A DNA stretch of 17,229 nt from NCBI GenBank assembly GCA_036502925.1, contig DASXXS010000329.1:1-17229 (forward strand), read 5' to 3'. This document shows positions 1-6,044 of this stretch, one piece after another. Both the position numbers and the translations under genes were made by a program. The stretch is from VAZQ01 sp036502925 (GTDB lineage: Bacteria > Pseudomonadota > Alphaproteobacteria > Rhizobiales > Xanthobacteraceae). Position 1 is the first letter of the stretch. Each line of letters opens with the position of its first letter. The notes below the pieces were generated by a model that saw only the letters and a list, made by a program, of their open reading frames with translations, had not been told where the DNA came from and searched no databases.

Positions 1-29
1 CACCGAGCGCAAACCGGAACTCGGCCCGG

Positions 30-107
30 TGAGGGGGCGTTTCGACAAGCTCAGACTCGCGTAAGCGCCCCCTCATCCCGACCTTCTCCCCGCACGCGGG
101 GAGAAGG
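30..107. repeat. REP-like intergenic palindromes
   Basis: Two inverted repeats lie side by side. TGAGGGGGCG at 30-39 pairs perfectly with CGCCCCCTCA at 66-75. CCTTCTCCCCGC at 82-93 pairs perfectly with GCGGGGAGAAGG at 96-107, leaving a 2-nt loop. The second is a very stable GC hairpin without a T run. The type (CCCTCA followed by a CTCCCC hairpin) resembles dispersed intergenic repeats of Bradyrhizobium-like genomes, and a related element lies at 3521-3624. The rest of 1-281 shows no coding sequence that I recognise. Confidence 0.65.
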
Positions 108-281
108 AGACCGCCGTGCGCGCGGGACACGAGCGAGGCAAGCCTCAGACTCACGAGATGAGCGGAGCGCTCAAATGTGCGGCGGCGTGACGTTAGGTCT
201 GCTCACGTAATGGACTGGCATTAACTTCCCAGCGTCCCTAAGCTTGCATCTGCCGGTGTAACAGTAAAAGAGATTTGCACC

Positions 282-1271
282 ATGCATAGACGTGCTGTGA
301 TCGCCTTGGGCCTTTCGTCGCTATCGACCGCTGCGCTGCGAGCGTTTCCCGCCTCCGCTCAGGGCAAGTATCCGGACCAGCCGATCCGGCTCATCGTTCC
401 GCGGGCGGCTGGCGGGGTGGTCGACGTGGTTGCCCGGCTGTGGGCCGATCAGGTCAAGTCGGTGCTCGGTACCGTCGTGGTCGAAGACCAGGGCGGCGGC
501 GGCGGAACGATCGCTGCCGCCCTGGTCGCGCGGGCGCGACCGGATGGCTACACGCTGCTCGCCGGCACCACCAGCGAGCTCGTCATCAGCCCGGTGATCA
601 TGAGCTCTCCCTCCTACGATCCGGTCAAGGACTTGGCGCCGATCGTCACCACCGCGGTCTCGATCTCGGCGCTGATGGTGCACGAGTCGCTGCCGGTCCA
701 CACGCTGCAGGAACTGATCGCCTATGCGAAGGCCAATCCCGGCAAGCTCTCCTACGGCTCCGCGGGTGTGGGCACCTCGGCACATCTGTGCGGCGAGCTG
801 TTCAAGCAGCTCGCCGGCCTGCCGGACATTGTGCATGTGCCGTACAAGGGCGCCAATCCCGGCCTGGTCGACTTCTATGCCGGGCATCTTCCGATGTTTG
901 CCGCCAGCATCTCGCCGCAGGTGCTCGATATGCACCGCGCGGGCAGGATTCGTATTCTGGTGGCCGGCACCGATCGACGTATCGAGGGTGCGCCGGATAT
1001 TCCGATCAGCACGGATGTCGGCTTTCCCGATCTCATCACGCTGATGTTCATGGGCGTGTTCGCGCCCGCCGGCACGCCGCGCGCCATCATCGGGCAGATT
1101 GCCGCGGCAACCCATCAGGCGATGGCGGACAAGACATTCCAGCAGAGGCTGACCCTGGCCGGCTTCGAGCCGGTGACCGACTCGGGCCCCGAGCAGACCG
1201 CGAAATTCATCCGGGAGGAGCTGGTGCGCTGGACCCCGCTCTTGCAGGCCTCCGGCCTGAAGATGAATTAG
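282..1271 (+). CDS. TTT (Bug/TctC family) periplasmic solute-binding protein
   Basis: This 329-aa protein is the extracytoplasmic binding component of a tripartite tricarboxylate transporter-type system, a family that usually binds small carboxylates or amides in the periplasm. It has a basic N-terminus and hydrophobic stretch, with a likely signal peptidase site after FPASA (about residue 26). The family signatures follow in order: YPDQPIRLIVP (about 30-40), the AGG-V-D helix, a Gly-rich VVVEDQ-GGGGG segment, ARPDGYTLL (about 86-94), GKLSYGSAGVGT (about 153-164) and VHVPYKG (about 184-190). Length is normal for the family (about 320-330). No TctA or TctB membrane gene is adjacent, so it is an orphan binding protein. 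The decarboxylase pair begins about 160 nt downstream on the same strand, which makes a shared substrate possible. The ligand cannot be predicted. The ribosome site before the ATG is weak (AAGAGA). Confidence 0.93.
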   Translation: MHRRAVIALGLSSLSTAALRAFPASAQGKYPDQPIRLIVPRAAGGVVDVVARLWADQVKSVLGTVVVEDQGGGGGTIAAALVARARPDGYTLLAGTTSELVISPVIMSSPSYDPVKDLAPIVTTAVSISALMVHESLPVHTLQELIAYAKANPGKLSYGSAGVGTSAHLCGELFKQLAGLPDIVHVPYKGANPGLVDFYAGHLPMFAASISPQVLDMHRAGRIRILVAGTDRRIEGAPDIPISTDVGFPDLITLMFMGVFAPAGTPRAIIGQIAAATHQAMADKTFQQRLTLAGFEPVTDSGPEQTAKFIREELVRWTPLLQASGLKMN

Positions 1272-1429
1272 GCGAATTCGCTTCCCGCGACAATCGGGAG
1301 CGGATGCGCCGGAAACGCGCGTCAGGCGCATGAACGTGGCGCTTGATCACCGCTTGACGGCCTGTGGCCGCGTTCCTATCGTCGCTCGCGCCCGCCCCGA
1401 ATTCCACCCACACAACGAGCGACTTCACG

Positions 1430-1933
1430 ATGGACGTCAACGACCAGATTCACGCGCAACTCGTCAAGGCGGGCGTCCGCCTCGCCGCGACGCTTCCTGA
1501 CGATTGGGTGAACTCCCTCATCCGGCGCGTCGCCAAGGACAACGTCATCCGGCATGTATCGGTCGGCCGCGAGGCGGAGACGATCGCGGTCTGCGCGGGC
1601 GCGTTTTTCGGCGGCGTGCGCGCGGTGGCCATCATCGGCAATACCGGCCTGCTCACCTGTACCGGCGAGATGGCGACCCTGTGCCTGCGCCATGCGATTC
1701 CGGTGTTCTGCATCGTCAGCGGCCGCGGCTCGATCGACGATCACAAGGTCTACCAGGAGGTACAGGGCCGCAGGACCATCCCGCTGCTGCAGGCCTACGA
1801 CTACCCGTACCGGGTCATCGACAAGCCCGATGAGATCGCGAGCATCCCCGACGCCTACGAGTGGCATCGGCTGCAGAAGCGGCCTTTCGTCCTGTTCCTG
1901 ACCAAGAAGCTGCTTGGAGTGAAGAACGCATGA
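1430..1933 (+). CDS. ThDP-dependent decarboxylase, alpha (PYR-domain) subunit; sulfopyruvate/phosphonopyruvate decarboxylase-like
   Basis: This 167-aa protein corresponds to the N-terminal, pyrimidine-binding half of a thiamine diphosphate 2-oxoacid decarboxylase, as in ComD of sulfopyruvate decarboxylase. Visible features are the helical start with LVKAGV, then VGREAETIAVCAGAFFGG (about 45-62), where Glu48 fits the cofactor-activating glutamate of the family, and the core IIGNTGLLTCTGEMATL. ComD proteins have nearly the same length. An upstream in-frame ATG at 1364 would add 22 low-complexity residues. The ATG at 1430 starts exactly where homology should start, so I chose it. The stop overlaps the start of the beta subunit (ATGA), indicating translational coupling and a heteromeric enzyme. 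The substrate could be sulfopyruvate, phosphonopyruvate or another 3-substituted pyruvate; the sequence does not decide. Confidence 0.88.
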   Translation: MDVNDQIHAQLVKAGVRLAATLPDDWVNSLIRRVAKDNVIRHVSVGREAETIAVCAGAFFGGVRAVAIIGNTGLLTCTGEMATLCLRHAIPVFCIVSGRGSIDDHKVYQEVQGRRTIPLLQAYDYPYRVIDKPDEIASIPDAYEWHRLQKRPFVLFLTKKLLGVKNA

Positions 1934-2532
1934 AAACGAATGAGGCCATGAAGGTGCTGGCCGCCCACCGCGGCGACGCGGTCGTCGTTTGCGCGCTCGG
2001 CATGGCGGCGAACGAATGGTGGGCCGTCACGCGCAGCGAGGACAGTTTCTACATGCACGGCGGAATGGGTCTCGCGTCGACCTTCGCGCTAGGCCTGGCG
2101 CTGTCGATACCCGAGACGCCGGTCTGGGTGCTCAACAGCGACGGATCGCTTTGCATGAACCTCGGTTGTCTGTTGACGGAGGCCGGGCAGCAACCCGGGA
2201 ACCTGAAGCATTTCGTCGTCGACAATCAGTGCTACCAGACCGTCGAGAACATGCCGATGGTCAATCAGGACGGCGCCGACTACGCCGCCATCGCGCGCGG
2301 CGCCGGCATCGCACGGGCCGTGACCATCGACAACCTCGCGGAGCTCGATCGCAAGCTGCCGGAGATCGTCGCGGCGCCGGGCCCCTATTTCATTCAGCTG
2401 CGGGTCGAGGCCGAGCCCGACTACCAGCGGGCGCCGCCCGCCACCTATGAGGGGCCGGAGATGAAGTACCGCTTCGGCCGCGCCATGGAGAAGAAGCTCG
2501 GCATCAAGGTGTTCGGGCCGCGCGGCTACTGA
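1930..2532 (+). CDS. ThDP-dependent decarboxylase, beta (PP-domain) subunit; sulfopyruvate decarboxylase ComE-like
   Basis: This 200-aa protein is the diphosphate-binding half of the ThDP decarboxylase encoded with the gene just upstream. The family pattern FYMHGGMGLASTFALGLAL (about 40-58) is followed by the cofactor-metal motif: NSDGS at 69-73 (GDG-like, with Ser in the first position), then DNQ at 98-100, the correct spacing for the GDG-(about 25-28)-N motif binding Mg-ThDP. The C-terminal part (PYFIQLRVEAEPDY) is a typical end of the PP domain. The start at 1930 overlaps the alpha stop in ATGA, so the two are co-translated. Alpha plus beta (about 367 aa) together match the length of one-chain phosphonopyruvate decarboxylases. 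A start at 1861 lies inside the alpha gene and is unlikely. Confidence 0.88.
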   Translation: MKTNEAMKVLAAHRGDAVVVCALGMAANEWWAVTRSEDSFYMHGGMGLASTFALGLALSIPETPVWVLNSDGSLCMNLGCLLTEAGQQPGNLKHFVVDNQCYQTVENMPMVNQDGADYAAIARGAGIARAVTIDNLAELDRKLPEIVAAPGPYFIQLRVEAEPDYQRAPPATYEGPEMKYRFGRAMEKKLGIKVFGPRGY

Positions 2533-2726
2533 AGCATCAGTCCAGCCGAGGAGTTTGGGCCGCCCTGCCAACGCGAATTAGCCCGCAGACCTCGGTTTGA
2601 CGGCGTGATATCGTCTTGGCGTTCGTCAGGGGCGTGGCCATTCCGGAATCAGGTCACATTGCATGAAGAGGCGTTCGGTCTCACCTTCCCGCTTTCGCTG
2701 CTCGCCCGTGCCGATGAGGTGATCGA

Positions 2727-2849
2727 ATGATCGGGCGCCATGCGTTCCTCACGCTGCCTGACGGCGCGGCAACGTGGCTTCTTCCAGCGCGCGCGCAGCA
2801 GCCGGCGATTCCGCTGACCGAGCGGGCTTCAATCGGCCACAGTGCTTGA
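2727..2849 (+). pseudogene. Decayed N-terminus of an ABC-type (COG2984-like) substrate-binding protein
   Basis: A 40-codon open stretch reads MIGRHAFLTLPDGAATW then LLPARAQQPAIP before losing similarity and stopping at 2847-2849. It closely parallels the recurrent signal peptide MIGRREFITLLGGAA-W-PLAARAQQP-MP of ABC-type binding proteins that are abundant in Bradyrhizobium-like genomes. The start overlaps (ATGA) the stop of an upstream reading that ends LLARADEVIE (about 2659-2730), a leader I recall preceding such genes. Everything after the signal peptide is missing or unrecognisable, so this is a remnant, not a functional gene. The similarity is from memory of the family and needs an alignment. 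The remaining intergenic DNA at 2533-2658 shows nothing I recognise. Confidence 0.55.
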
Positions 2850-2865
2850 GGCAATCCGCGCAGCC

Positions 2866-3051
2866 TCAAGGATGGCTCTGCAAATCGGGGGAGCTTAGGT
2901 ACTCGGCGATCCCGATCTTCAGCTTGACCGCCTTTGCCAGGTAGTCCTCGGCGATTTCCCGCAACCGGCTCGAGAGGACAGGATCATGCCCGCCCGAGGA
3001 CAGGGAAAGAAGAATTTTGGCTTGACGCACATAGTACCTCGCATCTGGCAT
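2866..3051 (-). CDS. Small helical hypothetical protein
   Basis: This 61-aa acidic/basic helical protein has the pattern YYVRQAKILLSL...DPVLSSRLREIAEDYLAKA. Small proteins with an arrangement of the kind R-x-QA-x-LLL-x-L ... DP-x-L-x-x-RL-x-x-x-A-x-x-YL are common hypotheticals in Bradyrhizobium-like bacteria; their function is unknown. Coding is supported by a good ribosome site (TAGGAG about 6 nt before the ATG on the minus strand) and by the amphipathic heptad-like spacing of Leu and Ala. There is no signal peptide or membrane segment. It is a single gene, with a promoter presumably in the 137-nt gap shared with the divergent gene at 3189. A similar small protein lies at 8970-9143. Confidence 0.6.
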   Translation of the reverse strand: MPDARYYVRQAKILLSLSSGGHDPVLSSRLREIAEDYLAKAVKLKIGIAEYLSSPDLQSHP

Positions 3052-3188
3052 CGGATACTCCTACACATTTCGGTCAAACTTCCGTACGCTGCCAAACAAA
3101 GTTATAGGGGCCGTAGGACTCTGAACTCCATCGGGTAATCACCCTAAGGCTGGCTGGCAATGAACTCCGCGCAGGTATCGGAGGACCG

Positions 3189-3440
3189 ATGATGGTCAGC
3201 AAGGACTTCACCGAAATAGCGCGCATCATATCGGAGGCGGATCTGGTGATCGGCGCGTTTCCTGATCAACAAAGCCTGGACGGTATGGGGCACGTCGTGA
3301 TCAAAGGGATTGCGCGTCTGCATCGAACCGAGGAACCGGGCGTGATGACGACGCTCAAACAACTGACAATTCCGTGCGACGACCGCGAGGAAGCAGAGGC
3401 CTATCGCCGCGTGTTTGGCGATGCGAAAGACACACGCTAG
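3189..3440 (+). CDS. Small hypothetical protein (83 aa)
   Basis: I do not recognise this family. The protein is soluble, mixed alpha/beta in character, with an acidic helix at about 3-17 (SKDFTEIARIISEAD), a central strand-like VVIKGIARLH and an acidic C-terminal helix (DDREEAEAYRRVFGD). Coding is supported by a strong ribosome site (CGGAGGA, 3179-3185) immediately upstream of two consecutive ATG codons at 3189 and 3192; the second gives better spacing and may be the true start. There is no signal peptide. It is divergent from the small gene at 2866-3051, and a hairpin-rich repeat follows its stop. The function is unknown. Confidence 0.5.
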   Translation: MMVSKDFTEIARIISEADLVIGAFPDQQSLDGMGHVVIKGIARLHRTEEPGVMTTLKQLTIPCDDREEAEAYRRVFGDAKDTR

Positions 3441-3520
3441 GACCGGGAATCACCCCTCGCTGATACAGAGGCTGCGATTGGTCATGTCACTTGTGGATGG
3501 CGCCGCGGTTTCGGTGCGTT

Positions 3521-3624
3521 CCCTCTCCCCGTTGGGGCCCCGTTGGGGAGAGGGTTGGGGTGAGGGGGTTCCAAACCAAACGAGACCGTAACCCCTCACC
3601 CCACCCTCTCCCTATGGGAGAGGG
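3521..3624. repeat. Nested REP-like hairpins between convergent genes
   Basis: CCCTCTCCCC (3521-3530) pairs with GGGGAGAGGG (3545-3554). CCCTCTCCC (3604-3612) pairs with GGGAGAGGG (3616-3624), leaving a TAT loop. GGGGTGAGGGGGTT (3557-3570) pairs, with one bulged G, with AACCCCTCACCCC (3590-3602), so the whole element can also fold as one long imperfect stem. It sits between the plus-strand gene ending at 3440 and the minus-strand operon ending at 3705 and could act as a transcription barrier for both. There is no T run, so an intrinsic terminator is not proven. It is related in type to the repeat at 30-107. Confidence 0.7.
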
Positions 3625-3704
3625 AGCCCACCGAGGCGGCCGATGGATCGTCGGCTCAAACACCAAGTACGACTCACGCTTCAACGATACTAGGACGATC
3701 TCGG

Positions 3705-4547
3705 TCAGGCGCCGTTGGCGGCGCGGACGAACGCCGCAAGCTCGCGGTTGAAGCGTGCGGCATCCTCCCAGAACGGCAAGTGCCCGATTCCGTCATACAC
3801 GGACAGCTTCGCGCCGGGCACGGCCGCGGCAGTAAACTCACCCATTGTCGGCAGGACGAGGCGGTCAAGGGTGCCGTGAGTGACGAGGACCGGAAGCCTC
3901 AATTGCGCCAGAACATCTCCGGGATTGTGCGTGCGGCTGACGATGCCGGCGCGGACCTTCGCGGGGATCACCATATTGAATGCCAACATGGCCTCGAAAT
4001 CATCGGCGCTCGGCTGCTCGGCGAAGCAGGCGCGAAGGAAAGCGCGCGTGGCCGCGATGTTGGTCGCAAGATCGTCGGACAGCGTTCCGGCGGTTGTCTT
4101 GATGCCGGGACCGAGGAACTCGCTGCCGCTCTTGGTGACGGCGGATACGAAGTTGATGCCCGCTATGGCGTCGCTGCCATGGACGCTCAGGTAATCCGAT
4201 ATCACGCGGCCGCCATAGGACCATCCTACCAGGACCGGGCGCTTGAGGCCCGCGGCGGCGATGACGGCGGCCAGCTCGTCGGCCCATAAGCGGTCGTGCG
4301 CGTAGCTTTCCTTGCCGAACGGCTTGTCCGATGCGCCATGACCGCGAAGGTCATAGGCGATCATGCGGAACTCTCGGGCGAGCCCGCTGTCGGTCAATTG
4401 CCTTGTCCAGGACAGAGAGCATTGCGAGTAGCCGTGAATGAACACGATCTCGCGACCCGTCGGGTTGCCCCATTCGGCTGCCGCGATGGTCAGTTGGTCA
4501 GGTGTCGTGACGCTGATCGGCCGCATTGCCCGGGTCCGCCGGCTCAA
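3705..4547 (-). CDS. Alpha/beta hydrolase
   Basis: This 280-aa cytoplasmic hydrolase has the alpha/beta fold. The catalytic residues are visible: oxyanion motif HGYS at 38-41, DLRGHG at 66-71, nucleophile elbow GWSYGG with Ser110, acid Asp228 in HGTLD and His256 in GIGHLPFW. It is closest in look to the non-haem chloroperoxidase/esterase/3-oxoadipate-enol-lactonase-like group; the substrate is unknown. It is the last gene of the five-gene minus-strand operon. Its ATG overlaps the stop of the VOC gene (ATGA), which supports this start over the internal Met8. In this context it may hydrolyse an ester, lactone or C-C bond in an intermediate made by the upstream oxidoreductases (inference). Confidence 0.88.
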   Translation of the reverse strand: MSRRTRAMRPISVTTPDQLTIAAAEWGNPTGREIVFIHGYSQCSLSWTRQLTDSGLAREFRMIAYDLRGHGASDKPFGKESYAHDRLWADELAAVIAAAGLKRPVLVGWSYGGRVISDYLSVHGSDAIAGINFVSAVTKSGSEFLGPGIKTTAGTLSDDLATNIAATRAFLRACFAEQPSADDFEAMLAFNMVIPAKVRAGIVSRTHNPGDVLAQLRLPVLVTHGTLDRLVLPTMGEFTAAAVPGAKLSVYDGIGHLPFWEDAARFNRELAAFVRAANGA

Positions 4548-4924
4548 GGCATCTTGGCGCCTTCCTCATAAAGCTCGATCATGTTGCCGTCGGGGTCGTA
4601 CACATAGATGGTCAAGCCGTAAATTCCATCGTGCAGCTCACGATCGAACCTCGCATTAGACTGCTTGAGCCGGGCCGCGACGCCGCGGACGTCCCTGGCC
4701 TTGAAAGCGATGTGATCGATCTGCGGCGATCCGGCCGGGCCGCCCGAGGTCAGCGCCAGCCCCTGCTTGAACGGGACGAAGGGCCGTCCGTCGGCGAGCG
4801 GCTTGGCCGGGCGAACCGTAAACCCGAGCAGATCGACATAGAAGCGCTCCGAGCGCTTGAGGTCGGAGACCTTGAGCAGCATGTGCGCGAAGTCGGTCGC
4901 GCCGGCCATCGTATCGGTGGACAT
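4544..4924 (-). CDS. VOC (glyoxalase/dioxygenase-fold) protein
   Basis: This 126-aa single-module protein belongs to the vicinal oxygen chelate superfamily. The fold is recognised from FAHMLLKVSDLKRSERFYVDLLGF near the N-terminus, IDHIAFKARDV in the middle and YVYDPDGNMIELYE at the end. The likely metal ligands are His14, His71 and Glu117. Members act as lyases, isomerases, dioxygenases or resistance proteins, so the reaction is open. Its start follows the tautomerase stop after one nucleotide, and its stop overlaps the hydrolase start, so it is translated as part of the operon. The pairing with a tautomerase and a hydrolase fits ring-cleavage or epimerisation chemistry, but this is inference. 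Confidence 0.85.
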   Translation of the reverse strand: MSTDTMAGATDFAHMLLKVSDLKRSERFYVDLLGFTVRPAKPLADGRPFVPFKQGLALTSGGPAGSPQIDHIAFKARDVRGVAARLKQSNARFDRELHDGIYGLTIYVYDPDGNMIELYEEGAKMP

Positions 4925-4925
4925 G

Positions 4926-5117
4926 TCAATCCTTTCTTTCGTCGCCCATCACTCCCGCGAGCCCCCAGTTCTCTTTCGGCACTTCCTGGATGATCACGTG
5001 AAGGTTCGTGGGCTTGGCGTCGGCGTGCTGCACCATGGCGTCGGTGATGGCGCGCACCAGGGCGCGCTTCTGTTTCTGCGTCCGGCCGCTCCACATTTGT
5101 ACGGTCACAACGGGCAT
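4926..5117 (-). CDS. 4-oxalocrotonate tautomerase family protein
   Basis: This 63-aa protein belongs to the small tautomerase superfamily, which forms hexamers and uses an N-terminal proline as general base. After Met removal Pro1 is exposed (PVVTVQMWSGRTQKQK). Arg11 is conserved. At the positions of Arg39 and Phe50 in the classical enzyme, this protein has His39 (NLHVIIQEV) and Trp50 (PKENWG), so substrate carboxylate binding probably differs from that of 4-oxalocrotonate tautomerase. Length matches the family (about 62). It lies 15 nt after the DpaA-like gene and 1 nt before the VOC gene in one operon. It may act on an enol or enamine acid; the substrate is unknown. Confidence 0.88.
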   Translation of the reverse strand: MPVVTVQMWSGRTQKQKRALVRAITDAMVQHADAKPTNLHVIIQEVPKENWGLAGVMGDERKD

Positions 5118-5132
5118 GCGCTCTCCTCCCTG

Positions 5133-6044
5133 TCAAGATTCCTCCCGCACGATCGCTTCGATCCGCTCGCGGATACCGCCCCACTGGCTGGCGCCGACCG
5201 TGACCGGCGCACGGCTGCCGAGGCCGCGCCCCCAGATCGCGTTCAATCCGAGCCGCTTGGCGGCCTCGAAATCGACGCCGCCAGGCGGCGCCGCAAGGTC
5301 GACGATCAGCGCTGTTGGCGGCAGCCGCGACAGCACGTCCTCGCCGACCACGCGCGCGGGGACCGTCGAGAAGACGAGGTCGAGGCGCGGAGCGAGCGCC
5401 GGCAGGTCCGCCAGCAGGTGCGGCGTGGCGCCCGCGACATAGGCGGCGGCGCGCTGCTCGGCATTGCGGGCCGCCACATGGGTGTGCGCCCCGAGCGCTA
5501 CCAGATAGCGCGCCAGCACCGCCCCGATGGTTCCCTGGCCGACCACGCAGGCATTGGCATTGTGGATGGTGACGGCGGTGTTCTCGATGACGATCTTGAG
5601 CAGTCCTTCGATGATGGCCGGTGTCCGCTGCAGCATCAGGCTGCGGTCCCATTCGTATTCGTGGAGCTTGATCGACAGCGCGGCCGCGCTCGCCTTGAGA
5701 TTGGCATCGGCCCAGCCGAGGATGATGTGCGCGCGCGGCACCATGCCGGCGAGCATGGCGCGATCCGGGATGATCGGCGCCGCGGCCGCCGGCGCAAACA
5801 GGGCGCCGCTCGCGGCAATGCCGGGAATCGGAAACAGCGCGAACCGCGCGCCTTCGAGCACGGCGGCCGGATCGTTCAGATGTTGGACGCCCGGAATGCC
5901 ATGCACCGGCCAGGGGAAGCCGTGGGCACGAACTTGCGCACCCGTGGCCGCGGCCAGGCGCGCGATTTCCTGCTCGCGCTTGTCGCCGCCGAGCATGCCG
6001 ATCACCAGCTTCGGCCAATCCACCGCAACCCCCTCACCCGCCAT
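5133..6044 (-). CDS. DpaA-like (dipicolinate synthase subunit A family) NAD(P)-binding oxidoreductase
   Basis: This 303-aa protein resembles the A subunit of spore dipicolinate synthase (SpoVFA/DpaA) along its length. The N-terminal domain begins VIGMLGGDKREQEIARLAA (about 14-32), as in the family start IGGD-R-x-EI. TPAIIEG (141-147) and TIHNAN (159-164) precede the Rossmann motif VVGQGTIG (G169, G171, G174). IVDLAAPPGGVDF (247-259) and GLGSRAPVTVG (274-284) are also typical. In Bacillus, DpaA with the flavoprotein DpaB makes pyridine-2,6-dicarboxylate; no DpaB or DapA is present here and nothing suggests sporulation, so the substrate is probably different. The start overlaps the upstream gene by 11 nt, with GGAG 9 nt before the ATG; a GTG at residue 8 is an alternative. 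Relatives by fold include D-2-hydroxyacid dehydrogenases. Confidence 0.8.
   Translation of the reverse strand: MAGEGVAVDWPKLVIGMLGGDKREQEIARLAAATGAQVRAHGFPWPVHGIPGVQHLNDPAAVLEGARFALFPIPGIAASGALFAPAAAAPIIPDRAMLAGMVPRAHIILGWADANLKASAAALSIKLHEYEWDRSLMLQRTPAIIEGLLKIVIENTAVTIHNANACVVGQGTIGAVLARYLVALGAHTHVAARNAEQRAAAYVAGATPHLLADLPALAPRLDLVFSTVPARVVGEDVLSRLPPTALIVDLAAPPGGVDFEAAKRLGLNAIWGRGLGSRAPVTVGASQWGGIRERIEAIVREES

Noticed and set aside
440..1333. A 297-codon plus-strand frame within the first binding protein
   Set aside because: It is out of frame with the TTT protein, which has a signal peptide and family motifs; this one is Arg/Gly-rich noise.
3521..3624. CRISPR array or IS ends
   Set aside because: The repeats are inverted hairpins without regular spacers, and no transposase or cas gene is nearby.
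5133..6044. True dipicolinate production for endospores
   Set aside because: There is no DpaB, DapA or sporulation gene, and the context is proteobacterial; only family membership is claimed.
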